From an uncultured Marvinbryantia sp. (GTDB lineage Bacteria; Bacillota; Clostridia; Lachnospirales; Lachnospiraceae): a stretch of 64,000 nucleotides of DNA. Below are positions 42,748-51,530 of the stretch, piece after piece. Position numbers and translations under genes: made by a program. The stretch covers positions 28,209 through 92,208 of the forward strand of contig NZ_CAJKOX010000014.1 of assembly GCF_905201705.1 (NCBI RefSeq), given 5' to 3'. The notes beneath the pieces are model-generated. The model was given only the letters and a program-made list of their open reading frames with translations, was not told the origin of the DNA and ran no database searches. Within the stretch, counting starts at the first letter, position 1. The number at the start of each line of letters is the position of its first letter.

Positions 42748-43764
42748 ATGGATAATATCAGAGAGTGGATTTCCGATAATCTGCGCTATATACTTCTCGG
42801 ACTTGCACTGATCCTTGTCCTTGCGATTGCTGTAATCGGAATTCGGGCGATCAGCAATATCGCAGCAGGAAAAAGTCCGGTGGCAGATCTGCAGCAGACG
42901 GAAACGGAATCCGAAACGACAAAGGATGTGATCGTGGAGACAGATGCGCAGCCCGCATCGACGGGAACGCTTCAGGAGAATGACGGCAGGGTGCTGACGG
43001 TCATGACCTCATACTATTCAGCGCGCACAAACGGAGATACGGAGACTCTGAAAAAGCTTGATCCTTCCCTGACAGACCAGGAGCTCACAGAGCTGACAGA
43101 CGGTTATGTGGAAAAATACGAGGATATCAGGACTTATTCCCTGCAGGGACGGGCAGCAGGAGAGTATGTGGTGTATGTCTGTTACAACGGAAAGGTCGTA
43201 AATATCGACACGCGGGTGCCAAGTCTGACTCAGTTTTATTTAAAGAGTGATGAGGAGGGCAGCCTTTATATTTATGATTATGACGGCGATACTGACACGG
43301 AGGCATATCTTGAAGAGACGCGCAAGACGTCTGAGGTGCAGGATTTGATCGCTTCCGTAAAACAGGAATGCGATGAGGCGGAAAATTCCGATCCGGCGCT
43401 GAAGGAATTCATGAGCCAGTACGGCAGCACGCAGGAGGGCGCGACAGGTCAGAGCAGTGACGGTGAAAACTCCGGCAATGAAATGGTGGCGATTGACGAG
43501 TGCAATATCCGTACTGAGCCGAATACGGAGTGTGAAGTTCTGGCTGTTCTGTATATCGGTGAAACTGTTACAAAGACAGGAGAGACGGACGACGGATGGA
43601 CAGTGATCGACTACAACGGACAGACCGCGTATATAAAGAGCGAATTCCTTTCCGCGGCGGAGGATGCGCAGGCGGCAGACGAAGCAGATTATTTTGCTCC
43701 GGGAAGCACGGATGACGGTACGGCAGATGCAGACTACACTGCGGACGATTATACTGGTGCGTAG
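42748..43764 (+). CDS. Membrane-anchored SH3-domain protein
   Basis: 338 residues. Short cytoplasmic N-terminus, one membrane helix (ILLGLALILVLAIAVIGI), a Thr/Glu-rich linker, and a globular domain (VLTVMTSYYSARTNGDTETL, with an NTF2-like pattern). A bacterial SH3 domain follows around residues 248-303 (CNIRTEPNTECEVL, VTKTGETDDGWTVI) and an acidic, Asp/Ala-rich tail. SH3b domains in such exported proteins usually bind peptidoglycan. Function unknown. GGAGGAAGGG precedes the ATG. Confidence 0.8.
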   Translation: MDNIREWISDNLRYILLGLALILVLAIAVIGIRAISNIAAGKSPVADLQQTETESETTKDVIVETDAQPASTGTLQENDGRVLTVMTSYYSARTNGDTETLKKLDPSLTDQELTELTDGYVEKYEDIRTYSLQGRAAGEYVVYVCYNGKVVNIDTRVPSLTQFYLKSDEEGSLYIYDYDGDTDTEAYLEETRKTSEVQDLIASVKQECDEAENSDPALKEFMSQYGSTQEGATGQSSDGENSGNEMVAIDECNIRTEPNTECEVLAVLYIGETVTKTGETDDGWTVIDYNGQTAYIKSEFLSAAEDAQAADEADYFAPGSTDDGTADADYTADDYTGA

Positions 43765-43832
43765 CGGTGTTCTGATTAAAAAAATGAATAAACGTTATCT
43801 ATATTATTCAAATTGACAATCATGAAAAATTC

Positions 43833-43861
43833 TTGTCATGAAAAAGAAGTCAGTATATAAT
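43833..43861 (+). promoter_or_regulatory. Promoter of gdhA
   Basis: TTGTCA, 17-nt spacer, TATAAT. An overlapping inverted TGACA/TGTCA pair and a repeated CATGAAAAA just upstream may be operator sequences. Confidence 0.65.
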
Positions 43862-43973
43862 AAAATAGATGGACAAAGATGTCGAAAATGCAGACGGACC
43901 TGTTCCGCCTGCATTTGTTTATTTCCGCGAGGATAAACGGCATCCCAGAAACGATTTAAGGAGGAGAATGAAA

Positions 43974-45295
43974 ATGTCATACGTTGATGAGGTAATTGAG
44001 CAGGTTGTGAAGAAAAACCCTGCAGAGCCGGAATTCCATCAGGCAGTGAAAGAGGTTCTGGAATCACTGAGAGTTGTTGTGGAAGCAAACGAGGAAAAAT
44101 TCAGAAAGGATGCCCTGCTGGAGCGTCTGGTTGAGCCGGAGAGACAGATCAAATTCCGTGTTCCGTGGGTAGATGATAAAGGACAGGTACAGGTAAACAC
44201 AGGCTACCGCGTACAGTTTAACAGCGCGATCGGACCGTACAAGGGAGGTCTTCGTCTTCATCCGTCCGTAAATCTTGGCATTATCAAATTCCTTGGTTTT
44301 GAACAGATTTTCAAAAATTCTCTGACAGGTCTTCCGATCGGCGGCGGCAAGGGCGGCTCTGACTTCGATCCGACAGAGAGGTTATGGCATTCTGCCAGAG
44401 CTTCATGACAGAGCTTTGCAAATATATCGGCGCAGACACTGACGTACCGGCAGGCGATATCGGCACCGGCGCGCGTGAGATCGGTTATATGTTCGGACAG
44501 TACAAGAGGATCAGAGGTCTGTATGAGGGCGTTCTGACAGGCAAAGGCCTTTCCTACGGCGGATCCCTTGCAAGAACGGAGGCAACCGGCTATGGCCTTC
44601 TGTATCTCACGCAGGAGCTTCTGAAAATCAACGGCAAGGAGATCAGCGGCATGACGGCAGCGGTTTCCGGCTCCGGCAACGTTGCGATCTACGCGATCCA
44701 GAAAGCGCAGCAGCTTGGCGTGAAGGTTGTTACCTGCTCCGATTCCAACGGCTGGGTATACGATCCGGAAGGCATCGATGTGGCAGCGCTGAAGGAAATC
44801 AAAGAGGTAAAGCGTGCGCGTCTGACAGAGTACAGGAATTATCGTCCGAACTCTGAGTACCATGAGGGCAGAGGCGTATGGAGCATCAAGGTTGACCTCG
44901 CTCTTCCGTGCGCTACTCAGAATGAGCTGCTTCTTGACGATGCAAAACAGCTCGTGGCAAACGGCGTTACCGCAGTCTGCGAGGGCGCAAACATGCCGAC
45001 TACGCTGGAGGCAACGGAGTATCTGCAGGCAAACGGCGTGATCTTTGCACCGGGCAAAGCTGCAAACGCAGGCGGCGTTGCGACCTCCGCACTGGAGATG
45101 TCCCAGAACAGCGAGCGTCTGAGCTGGTCCTTTGAGGAAGTAGATGCAAAGCTGCAGCAGATTATGATCAACATCACGCATAATATTTCTGATGCAGCCG
45201 AGAGATACGGTATGGCAGGCAACTATGTGGCAGGCGCAAATATCGCAGGCTTCGAGAAGGTTGTAAATGCAATGACAGCACAGGGTATTGTGTAA
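43974..45295 (+). pseudogene. gdhA: Glutamate dehydrogenase, frameshifted
   Basis: Two frames together encode an NAD(P)-dependent hexameric glutamate dehydrogenase of about 445 residues. Part one (AAGGAGG then ATG) runs MSYVDEVIEQV to GGGKGGSDFDPT, including the substrate lysine. Part two resumes at EVMAFCQSFMTEL and carries the dinucleotide fold (AAVSGSGNVAIYAIQ) to the end. The join lacks the usual GKSDR: about 13 nt are missing between ACA and GAGAGGTT near 44385. The remainder has no other lesions, so the change is recent or an assembly error. The highly expressed type of codon usage is kept in both halves. Confidence 0.88.
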
Positions 45296-45324
45296 ATAGA
45301 TTTGAAAAAAGATCAGAAAATGTT

Positions 45325-45372
45325 CCCGCCTGCCAGACGACGGCGTCTGTCACGCGGGGATGTTTTGTTTTT
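45325..45372 (+). terminator. Terminator after gdhA
   Basis: CCCGC/GCGGG outer and AGACG/CGTCT inner stems, followed by a T-rich tract TGTTTTGTTTTT. Confidence 0.65.
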
Positions 45373-45386
45373 GCCGCAGAAAGCGC

Positions 45387-45415
45387 TTGACATTGCCTGG
45401 TAAAAGGAGAATAAT
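45387..45415 (+). promoter_or_regulatory. Promoter of ilvE
   Basis: TTGACA, 17-nt spacer, AATAAT. The roughly 60-nt leader can form a GCACG/CGTGC hairpin and holds GAGGAGG before the gene; it is too short for a T-box. Confidence 0.65.
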
Positions 45416-45484
45416 TAGGAATAAAGAACAAGCACGGCGCACTAATGGGAGAGAGAAGCTGACGTGCGATGAGGAGGAAAAATT

Positions 45485-46555
45485 ATGTTAGACATCAAGA
45501 TCACAAAAACAACAAACCCGAAGCCGCTTCCGACGGAGGACAATCCGCTGGTATTTGGTACGATTTTTACAGACCACATGTATGTGATGGAGTATACAAA
45601 GGGACAGGGGTGGCACGATCCGGAAATCATGCCGTATCAGCCGATTTCGCTGGATCCTTCTGCAATGGTATTCCACTATGGACAGGAGATGTTTGAGGGC
45701 CTGAAGGCTTATAAGACGGATGACGGAAGAATCCTGCTGTTCCGCCCGGACAAAAATATTGAGCGTGCAAACAACTCTAACAAGCGTCTGGAGATCCCGC
45801 AGATTCCGGAGGATGATTTCCTGAACGCTCTGAAAACACTGGTAAAACTGGATCAGGCATGGATCCCGACAAAGCCGGGTACCTCCCTTTATATCCGTCC
45901 GTTTGTGATCGCGACCGATCCGTTCCTTGGCGTGCGTCCGTCCGATACTTATAAGTTTATCATCATCCTTTCCCCGGTAGGCGCTTACTATCCGGAGGGA
46001 CTTGACCCGGTAAAAATCTGGATCGAGGATGAGTACGTAAGAGCCGTAAAGGGCGGTATCGGAGAGGCAAAGACCGGCGGTAACTATGTGGCTTCCCTGG
46101 CGGCGCAGATCAAGGCGCACGAGGAGGGCTACTCCCAGGTGCTCTGGCTGGACGGCGTGGAGAGAAAATATATCGAAGAGGTTGGCGCTATGAACATCTT
46201 CTTCAAGATCAACGGCACTGTTGTGACGCCGATGCTGAACGGAAGTATCCTTCCGGGCGTTACCAGAAATACCTGCATCCAGCTTTGTAAGGAGTGGGGA
46301 CTTCCGGTGGAGGAGCGCCGCATTTCTGTGGACGAGCTGGTAGAGGCGGCAAAGACCGGCGCTCTGGAAGAGGTATGGGGCTCCGGCACGGCAGCTGTTA
46401 TTTCCCCGGTCGGTCATCTGCGCTATGAGAACGACGTGTTCCAGATCGCAGACGGCGGCATCGGTCCTGTCAGCCAGAAGCTGTACGATACCGTTACCGG
46501 TATTCAGCTTGGAAAGATCGAGGATAAGCACGGCTGGACGGTAGAGGTGAAGTAA
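45485..46555 (+). CDS. ilvE: Branched-chain amino acid aminotransferase
   Basis: 356-residue PLP enzyme interconverting Val/Leu/Ile and their 2-oxo acids with glutamate. Fold type IV motifs: FHYGQEMFEGLKAY, the PLP lysine in GEAKTGGNYVAS (Lys196), the EVGAMNIFF loop and GSILPGVTRN. Resembles the eukaryote-like class II BCAT length. Monocistronic, directly after the gdhA locus; both act on glutamate/2-oxoglutarate. Confidence 0.95.
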   Translation: MLDIKITKTTNPKPLPTEDNPLVFGTIFTDHMYVMEYTKGQGWHDPEIMPYQPISLDPSAMVFHYGQEMFEGLKAYKTDDGRILLFRPDKNIERANNSNKRLEIPQIPEDDFLNALKTLVKLDQAWIPTKPGTSLYIRPFVIATDPFLGVRPSDTYKFIIILSPVGAYYPEGLDPVKIWIEDEYVRAVKGGIGEAKTGGNYVASLAAQIKAHEEGYSQVLWLDGVERKYIEEVGAMNIFFKINGTVVTPMLNGSILPGVTRNTCIQLCKEWGLPVEERRISVDELVEAAKTGALEEVWGSGTAAVISPVGHLRYENDVFQIADGGIGPVSQKLYDTVTGIQLGKIEDKHGWTVEVK

Positions 46556-46617
46556 GAGGCAGTTTGAGCCGCCTGTTACCAGACGGGAAAATAGAAATAT
46601 AGAAGGTTTTTAAATAG

Positions 46618-46704
46618 AATCCGGCATCCAGCATCCATGTGCAGATAATAGGCAAATCTCAAAGAGCAACGTGTCTGCATTGGATGTGGGATGCCGGATT
46701 TTTT
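46618..46704. terminator. Long hairpin terminator of ilvE
   Basis: AATCCGGCATCC/GGATGCCGGATT with further CATCCA/TGGATG and GCAGA/TCTGC pairing inside, then TTTTTT on the plus strand. It can also stop the convergent P-type ATPase-like transcript. Confidence 0.75.
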
Positions 46705-46753
46705 GCGCCGTTACCAGGGGAATTTGAAAAAGTTAGCAGCTGCTGGAATCGGT

Positions 46754-47722
46754 TCAGCGCTTGGCCCGCGGCTTCCAGCGGATGAGCCGCATGGAGTTGA
46801 GGAGCACGCAGACAGTGGCTCCGTTGTGGAGCAGGGCGCCGGGCACCATCGGCAGCAGACCGAGACTGGAAAGGGTGATGCCGGCGAAGTTGACGAAGCA
46901 GGCAAATACGATGATGTTTTCCAGAATGATGGTGCGCGCCTTGCGGGTGACGGCGAGCGCGTAGGACAGGCTGGCGCTGCTGCATTTATCTGTGAAAATG
47001 ACGTCCGCATCCGCTGAGCAGCCAAGCGTCAGATTGTTGTCTGTGCGGTAGAGGCCGCCCTGAGGTGAGGGCTGCACAGAGTTTGCCGCGCCAAGGCGCT
47101 CCACGGTTTCCCCGTCCGGAAGGATAATGCCGTGTTTCGCCGCGTTGATGACGCAGGCGAGTACGGCGGCCGGGCTTGCAAGCACCAGTGAGCAGGGGCA
47201 GGCGATGACAAGGATGGACATCACGCGCGAGATATCGCGGGTAAAAATAAATACAACGGCGCAGATGCCAAGGATCACCGGCAGGAAGTATCTGGAAAAG
47301 CGGTCGGCAAGACGCTGCACGTTTCCGCCTTCCCCGGAAGCGTGTCCGCTGTTTTTTGAAGATGCGGGCAGGGAGGAGAGGAGGGCGTCTGCTGTCAGAT
47401 GTGTTTTTTCCATGGTGAAGTCCTCCAGCGCTTCGCCGAGGAGCATCATAAAGGAAACCTCTGCGCCTTCCATAAATTCTCCGGTAAAGATCGTGCCGAT
47501 CAGTGCGAGCACCACAAGGATACCGGTTGTGACGGAACGTGTGCGCCAGACAGTTTCCAGTGTGTCATAGCAGATAAAGCCGCCGCCGATGGCGAGCGGG
47601 ATCAGCGCTGCCGGAAAAGGCAGCGGCAGAGCGAATACCTCGTCGATGAGAACGGCGAGGAGGATCAGCAGTAATACGAATGCCGGAAAGCCGAATGCTT
47701 TCAAATATATTTTTGTGTTCAT
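46754..47722 (-). CDS. Headless P1B-type ATPase-like membrane protein
   Basis: 322 residues in one intact frame. It follows the membrane skeleton of a heavy-metal P1B ATPase: helices up to GEFMEGAEVSFMMLLGEALED, then VQRLADRFSRYFLP, the ion-binding IACPCSLVLASPAAV (CPC at 175-177), HGIILPDGETVERLG, and the C-terminal LLHNGATVCVLLNSMRLI. All soluble domains are missing. Residues 119-134 replace the actuator domain (no TGE), and 211-240 replace the phosphorylation and nucleotide domains (no DKTGT). It cannot hydrolyse ATP by the family mechanism. The start follows GAGGG. It may be a passive channel or sensor, or a decaying gene that happens to stay open. Confidence 0.75.
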   Translation of the reverse strand: MNTKIYLKAFGFPAFVLLLILLAVLIDEVFALPLPFPAALIPLAIGGGFICYDTLETVWRTRSVTTGILVVLALIGTIFTGEFMEGAEVSFMMLLGEALEDFTMEKTHLTADALLSSLPASSKNSGHASGEGGNVQRLADRFSRYFLPVILGICAVVFIFTRDISRVMSILVIACPCSLVLASPAAVLACVINAAKHGIILPDGETVERLGAANSVQPSPQGGLYRTDNNLTLGCSADADVIFTDKCSSASLSYALAVTRKARTIILENIIVFACFVNFAGITLSSLGLLPMVPGALLHNGATVCVLLNSMRLIRWKPRAKR

Positions 47723-47797
47723 ATGTTCCCTCATTTCTGTAATCTGTAATAACAAGCGACGAGGAGACCTGTTTTACCAGGCTCCTCGTCCGTAAGC

Positions 47798-48808
47798 TTA
47801 TAAAAGATGAATACCGTTTCGTCTTGCTTCCTTTGTGATTTCCTCCGGCCACAGCGACACCTGCACCTCGCCGATGTGCGCCTTTCGCAGATAGAACATA
47901 CAGATACGCGACTGACCGATGCCGCCGCCAATGGTGTAGGGCAGCTCCTTTTCGAGAATCGCCTTCTGGAACGGAAGAGACGCCCGCTCCGGGCATCCAG
48001 CGATTTCGAGCTGACGCAGCAGGCTTTCCTCGTCCACGCGGATTCCCATGGAGGAGAGCTCCAGCGCGATGTCCAGCACCGGGTAGTAGACAATGATGTC
48101 GCCGTTCAGCGCCCAGTCGTCGTAATCCGGCGCTCTGCCGTCGTGTCGCTGTCCGGAGGTGAGCACGCCGCCGATCTGCATGATAAATACGGCGCCTTTT
48201 TCCTTCACAATGCGGTATTCGCGCTCCTTTGGCGTGCAGTCCGGATAGAGATCCTCCAGCTCCTGCGAGGTGATGAAGAAGATGTCCTTCGGAAGAATCT
48301 CTTCAATATAATCATACTGGATCGCCATATACTTTTCGGTTTTTTTCAGTACTTTGTAGATGGTGCGGACGACTTCTTTTAAGGTATCCGCCGTGCGCTC
48401 CTCGTGGGAAATGATTTTTTCCCAGTCCCACTGATCCACATAGATGGAATGAATGTTGTCAGTGTCCTCATCCCGGCGGATCGCGTTCATATCGGTGTAC
48501 AGCCCCTCGCCGTGGGAAAAACCGTATTCTTTTAAGGCATAGCGCTTCCATTTTGCCAGGGAATGCACGATTTCCGCGGTGCTTTCATTCTGTTCGCGGA
48601 TGCCGAAGGAAACGGGACGCTCAACGCCGTTCAGGTTGTCGTTCAGTCCGGAAGCCGGGGTGACAAAAAGCGGCGCGGATACGCGCAGCAGATTCAGACG
48701 GGAAGAGAGCGTCTGCTGAAAAAAGTCCTTCACCGTTTTGATGGCAACCTGTGTATCGTGAAGATTCAGAGCCGATTCGTAATGTTCGGGAATAATTAAA
48801 TGTTCCAT
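47798..48808 (-). CDS. asnA: Aspartate-ammonia ligase (asparagine synthetase A)
   Basis: 336-residue class II synthetase-like enzyme making asparagine from aspartate, ammonia and ATP. Conserved segments VSAPLFVTPASGLNDNLNG, GEGLYTDMNAIRRDED, YVDQWDWEKII and TIGGGIGQSRICMF are present. It has its own promoter and is divergent from the aspS-gatCAB operon, so both routes from aspartate to asparagine and Asn-tRNA start in this one region. Confidence 0.95.
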   Translation of the reverse strand: MEHLIIPEHYESALNLHDTQVAIKTVKDFFQQTLSSRLNLLRVSAPLFVTPASGLNDNLNGVERPVSFGIREQNESTAEIVHSLAKWKRYALKEYGFSHGEGLYTDMNAIRRDEDTDNIHSIYVDQWDWEKIISHEERTADTLKEVVRTIYKVLKKTEKYMAIQYDYIEEILPKDIFFITSQELEDLYPDCTPKEREYRIVKEKGAVFIMQIGGVLTSGQRHDGRAPDYDDWALNGDIIVYYPVLDIALELSSMGIRVDEESLLRQLEIAGCPERASLPFQKAILEKELPYTIGGGIGQSRICMFYLRKAHIGEVQVSLWPEEITKEARRNGIHLL

Positions 48809-48879
48809 ATCCTGTTAAAATCCTCCCTTACCATGCCGGCCGCACAGAAGCAGCCAGTATGAGAATTTCTTTCTTTCAC

Positions 48880-48907
48880 AGTATAACAGATTTCTGGAAA
48901 ATTACAA
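48880..48907 (-). promoter_or_regulatory. Promoter of asnA
   Basis: On the minus strand TTGTAA, 16-nt spacer, TATACT; leader about 65 nt. Confidence 0.55.
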
Positions 48908-49026
48908 GGAAAACAACAGGGAAACCTATTGCGCCGGTGCTGTTTTTTATTGCAATAGTTATCAAAAAAGCGTTATGTATGAGATTTTTACATCGCAGTA
49001 ATAAATATATTTCATAAAGATGGGGC

Positions 49027-49055
49027 TTGTAATTAAAAAAATGATATGTTATCAT
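49027..49055 (+). promoter_or_regulatory. Promoter of the aspS T-box operon
   Basis: TTGTAA, 17-nt spacer, TATCAT. The -10 is part of the palindrome ATGATA-TGT-TATCAT. Between this and the asnA promoter I see nothing further. Confidence 0.65.
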
Positions 49056-49061
49056 GTGAAA

Positions 49062-49374
49062 CAAGATAAATGCGATGAAGGAGACTCTTGTCCACGGAAC
49101 TTGACAGGAATACGGCGTCACCGACTGAGAGCGCTGTTTGAGGGAACGGACAAAAAGGGAACACTCCGGAGCAGACCGGTTGAATGCGCGGCGTTTATTT
49201 TGCGGGGAGGTCTTTTGGATTTTCCACGGCGCAAAAGCTGCAGTAGGTCGGTACGTAAAGCAGACGTTATATGCTTTTGAGACAGAATCTGCGGATTCTG
49301 TGAATGCGGGTGGTACCGCGGATAAAGAGATTTATTCGCCCCGGGATATCTTTGTATCCCGGGGCGCTTTTTTT
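49062..49374 (+). promoter_or_regulatory. T-box leader of aspS-gatCAB
   Basis: tRNA-sensing riboswitch. The T-box sequence AATGCGGGTGGTACCGCGG at 49303-49321 is a full match to consensus, and the terminator GCCCCGGGATA/TATCCCGGGGC with seven T follows at once. The leader length of about 310 nt fits Stem I plus the antiterminator. A GAC triplet at 49123-49125 (ACCGACTGAGAG) is the likely specifier, reading tRNA-Asp. Uncharged tRNA should stabilise the antiterminator and switch on the operon. Confidence 0.88.
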
Positions 49375-49451
49375 CGCATCAGCTGCGCGGCCGACATGGA
49401 GCGAAGCGAAATGGAGGTGCACATCGGGAAAGAATAGGAGGAGTGCAGATT

Positions 49452-51197
49452 ATGAGCAACATTTACAGAGACGTTACATTAGACCAGGTGAGTGAGGAGG
49501 ATATCGGAAAGGAACTGCGCATTGCGGGCTGGGTGGAGAACATTCGCGACCACGGCGGCGTTTCCTTTGTCGATGTGCGCGATATGTACGCAGTGATGCA
49601 GGTGGTCCTGCGGGACGGCGCGCTGCTGGAGGGAATCCGCCGGGAGCAGGCGATTTCCATCAGAGGACTGGTGGAGAAGCGCGATGAGGAAACGTACAAT
49701 CCGAAGATACCGACCGGAACGATCGAGCTGGAGGCGCACGAGGTCACCGTTCTCGGCGGCGTCTACAAAAATCTTCCGTTTGAGGTGCAGACCAGCCGCG
49801 AGGTGCGCGAGGACGTCCGTCTGAAATACCGCTATCTGGATCTGCGCAACAAAAAGGTGAAGGATAATATCATTTTCCGTTCGCAGGTAATTTCCTTCCT
49901 GCGCCAGAAGATGACGGAGCTTGGGTTCCTGGAGATCCAGACGCCGATCCTGTGCGCGTCCTCCCCGGAGGGGGCGCGGGACTACATCGTTCCGTCGCGT
50001 AAATTCAAAGGGAAATTTTACGCGCTGCCGCAGGCGCCGCAGCAGTATAAGCAGCTTCTGATGGTGTCCGGCTTTGATAAATACTTCCAGATCGCGCCCT
50101 GCTTCCGCGATGAGGATGCGCGTGCGGATCGCTCGCCGGGCGAGTTTTATCAGCTCGATTTCGAGATGAGCTTCGCCACCCAGGAGGAGGTCTTTAAGGT
50201 CGGCGAGGAGGTGCTGACGGCGACCTTTGAAAAATTTGCGCCGGAGGGCTATGCGGTCACGAAAGCGCCGTATCCAGTGATCAGCTATAAGCAGGCGATG
50301 CTGGAATTCGGCACTGACAAGCCGGATCTGAGAAATCCGCTGCGCATCATTGACGTGACGGACTTTTTCCAGAAATGTACCTTCAAGCCGTTCCTTGGCA
50401 GAACCGTGCGCGCCATCCGCGTGCATGAGAAGATGTCCAAGGGCTTCCACGAGCGTCTGCTGAAATTTGCAACAGGCATCGGCATGGGCGGTCTCGGCTA
50501 TCTGGAGGTACTGGAGGATAAATCCTACAAGGGACCGATCGACAAATTTATCCCGGAGGAATTGAAGGAGGAATTTGCGCAGCTTGCCGGACTTTCGGAG
50601 GGCGACACCATTTTCTTCATGGCGGATAAGGAGGAGAGAGCCGCTTACTATGCCGGCATGATCCGCACGGAGCTTGGCGAAAAGCTGGATCTTCTGGAAA
50701 AGAACGCTTACCGCTTCTGCTACGTGAACGATTTCCCGATGTTCGAGAAGGATCCGCAGACAAAGCAGATCGGCTTTACGCACAATCCGTTCTCCATGCC
50801 GCAGGGCGGTCTGGAGGCGCTGAATACGATGGATCCGCTGGATGTTCTCGCTTACCAGTACGATATCGTCTGCAACGGTGTGGAGCTGTCGTCCGGCGCG
50901 GTGCGCAACCACGACCTGCAGATCATGAAGAAAGCGTTTGAGATCGCCGGATACGATGAGGAGGTTTTAAAGAGCAAATTCGGGGCACTTTACAGTGCTT
51001 TCTGTTTCGGAGCGCCGCCACATGCCGGTATGGCGCCGGGCATCGACCGTATGCTGATGCTTTTAAAGAACGAGGAAAACATCCGCGAGGTTATCGCCTT
51101 CCCGATGAACGGCAACGCCGAGGATCTGATGTGCGGTGCGCCGGGCACGGTCACGGAGCAGCAGCTGCGCGAGGTACACATTAAAGTGAGAGATTAG
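49452..51197 (+). CDS. aspS: Aspartyl-tRNA synthetase
   Basis: 581-residue bacterial-type class II synthetase: OB anticodon domain (LRIAGWVENIRDHGG), motif 2 CFRDEDARADRSPGEFYQLD, a GAD insertion, and motif 3 GMAPGIDRMLMLL. It leads an operon with all three GatCAB genes, which convert Asp-tRNA-Asn to Asn-tRNA-Asn. The enzyme may therefore be non-discriminating and charge both tRNA-Asp and tRNA-Asn (inference). AGGAGG is 9 nt before the ATG. Controlled by the T-box. Confidence 0.95.
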   Translation: MSNIYRDVTLDQVSEEDIGKELRIAGWVENIRDHGGVSFVDVRDMYAVMQVVLRDGALLEGIRREQAISIRGLVEKRDEETYNPKIPTGTIELEAHEVTVLGGVYKNLPFEVQTSREVREDVRLKYRYLDLRNKKVKDNIIFRSQVISFLRQKMTELGFLEIQTPILCASSPEGARDYIVPSRKFKGKFYALPQAPQQYKQLLMVSGFDKYFQIAPCFRDEDARADRSPGEFYQLDFEMSFATQEEVFKVGEEVLTATFEKFAPEGYAVTKAPYPVISYKQAMLEFGTDKPDLRNPLRIIDVTDFFQKCTFKPFLGRTVRAIRVHEKMSKGFHERLLKFATGIGMGGLGYLEVLEDKSYKGPIDKFIPEELKEEFAQLAGLSEGDTIFFMADKEERAAYYAGMIRTELGEKLDLLEKNAYRFCYVNDFPMFEKDPQTKQIGFTHNPFSMPQGGLEALNTMDPLDVLAYQYDIVCNGVELSSGAVRNHDLQIMKKAFEIAGYDEEVLKSKFGALYSAFCFGAPPHAGMAPGIDRMLMLLKNEENIREVIAFPMNGNAEDLMCGAPGTVTEQQLREVHIKVRD

Positions 51198-51207
51198 GAG
51201 AGAAGCT

Positions 51208-51501
51208 ATGGCAAACATCATTTCTGATGAGACGATTGAATATGTCGGCATCCTGGCGAAGCTGGAGCTGTCTGATGAGGAAAAAGAGCAGGCGAAGGCG
51301 GACATGGGAAAAATGCTGGATTATATTGATAAATTAAACGAGCTGGATACAACGGGAATTGAGCCGATGTCGCATGTGTTCCCGGTGCAGAACGTGTTTC
51401 GCGAGGACGTTGTCACGAACGGCGACGACCGCGAGGCGATCCTGAAAAATGCACCGGAGGAAAAGGATGGGGCATTTGTGGTGCCAAGGACTGTGGAATA
51501 G
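51208..51501 (+). CDS. gatC: Asp/Glu-tRNA amidotransferase subunit C
   Basis: 97-residue linker subunit that stabilises the GatAB complex. Typical YVGILAKLELSDEEKE start, MLDYIDKLNELDT and a LKNAPEEKDGAFVVPRTVE end. Ten bases after aspS, with its own AGGAGAG. Confidence 0.94.
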   Translation: MANIISDETIEYVGILAKLELSDEEKEQAKADMGKMLDYIDKLNELDTTGIEPMSHVFPVQNVFREDVVTNGDDREAILKNAPEEKDGAFVVPRTVE

Positions 51502-51530
51502 AATATGAATGGATACAAGGGGGCAAAGAC

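Noticed and set aside
49479..50912. Long minus-strand open frame inside aspS
   Set aside because: Antisense shadow of a highly conserved synthetase, rich in His/Arg/Leu as expected for such frames; no ribosome site.
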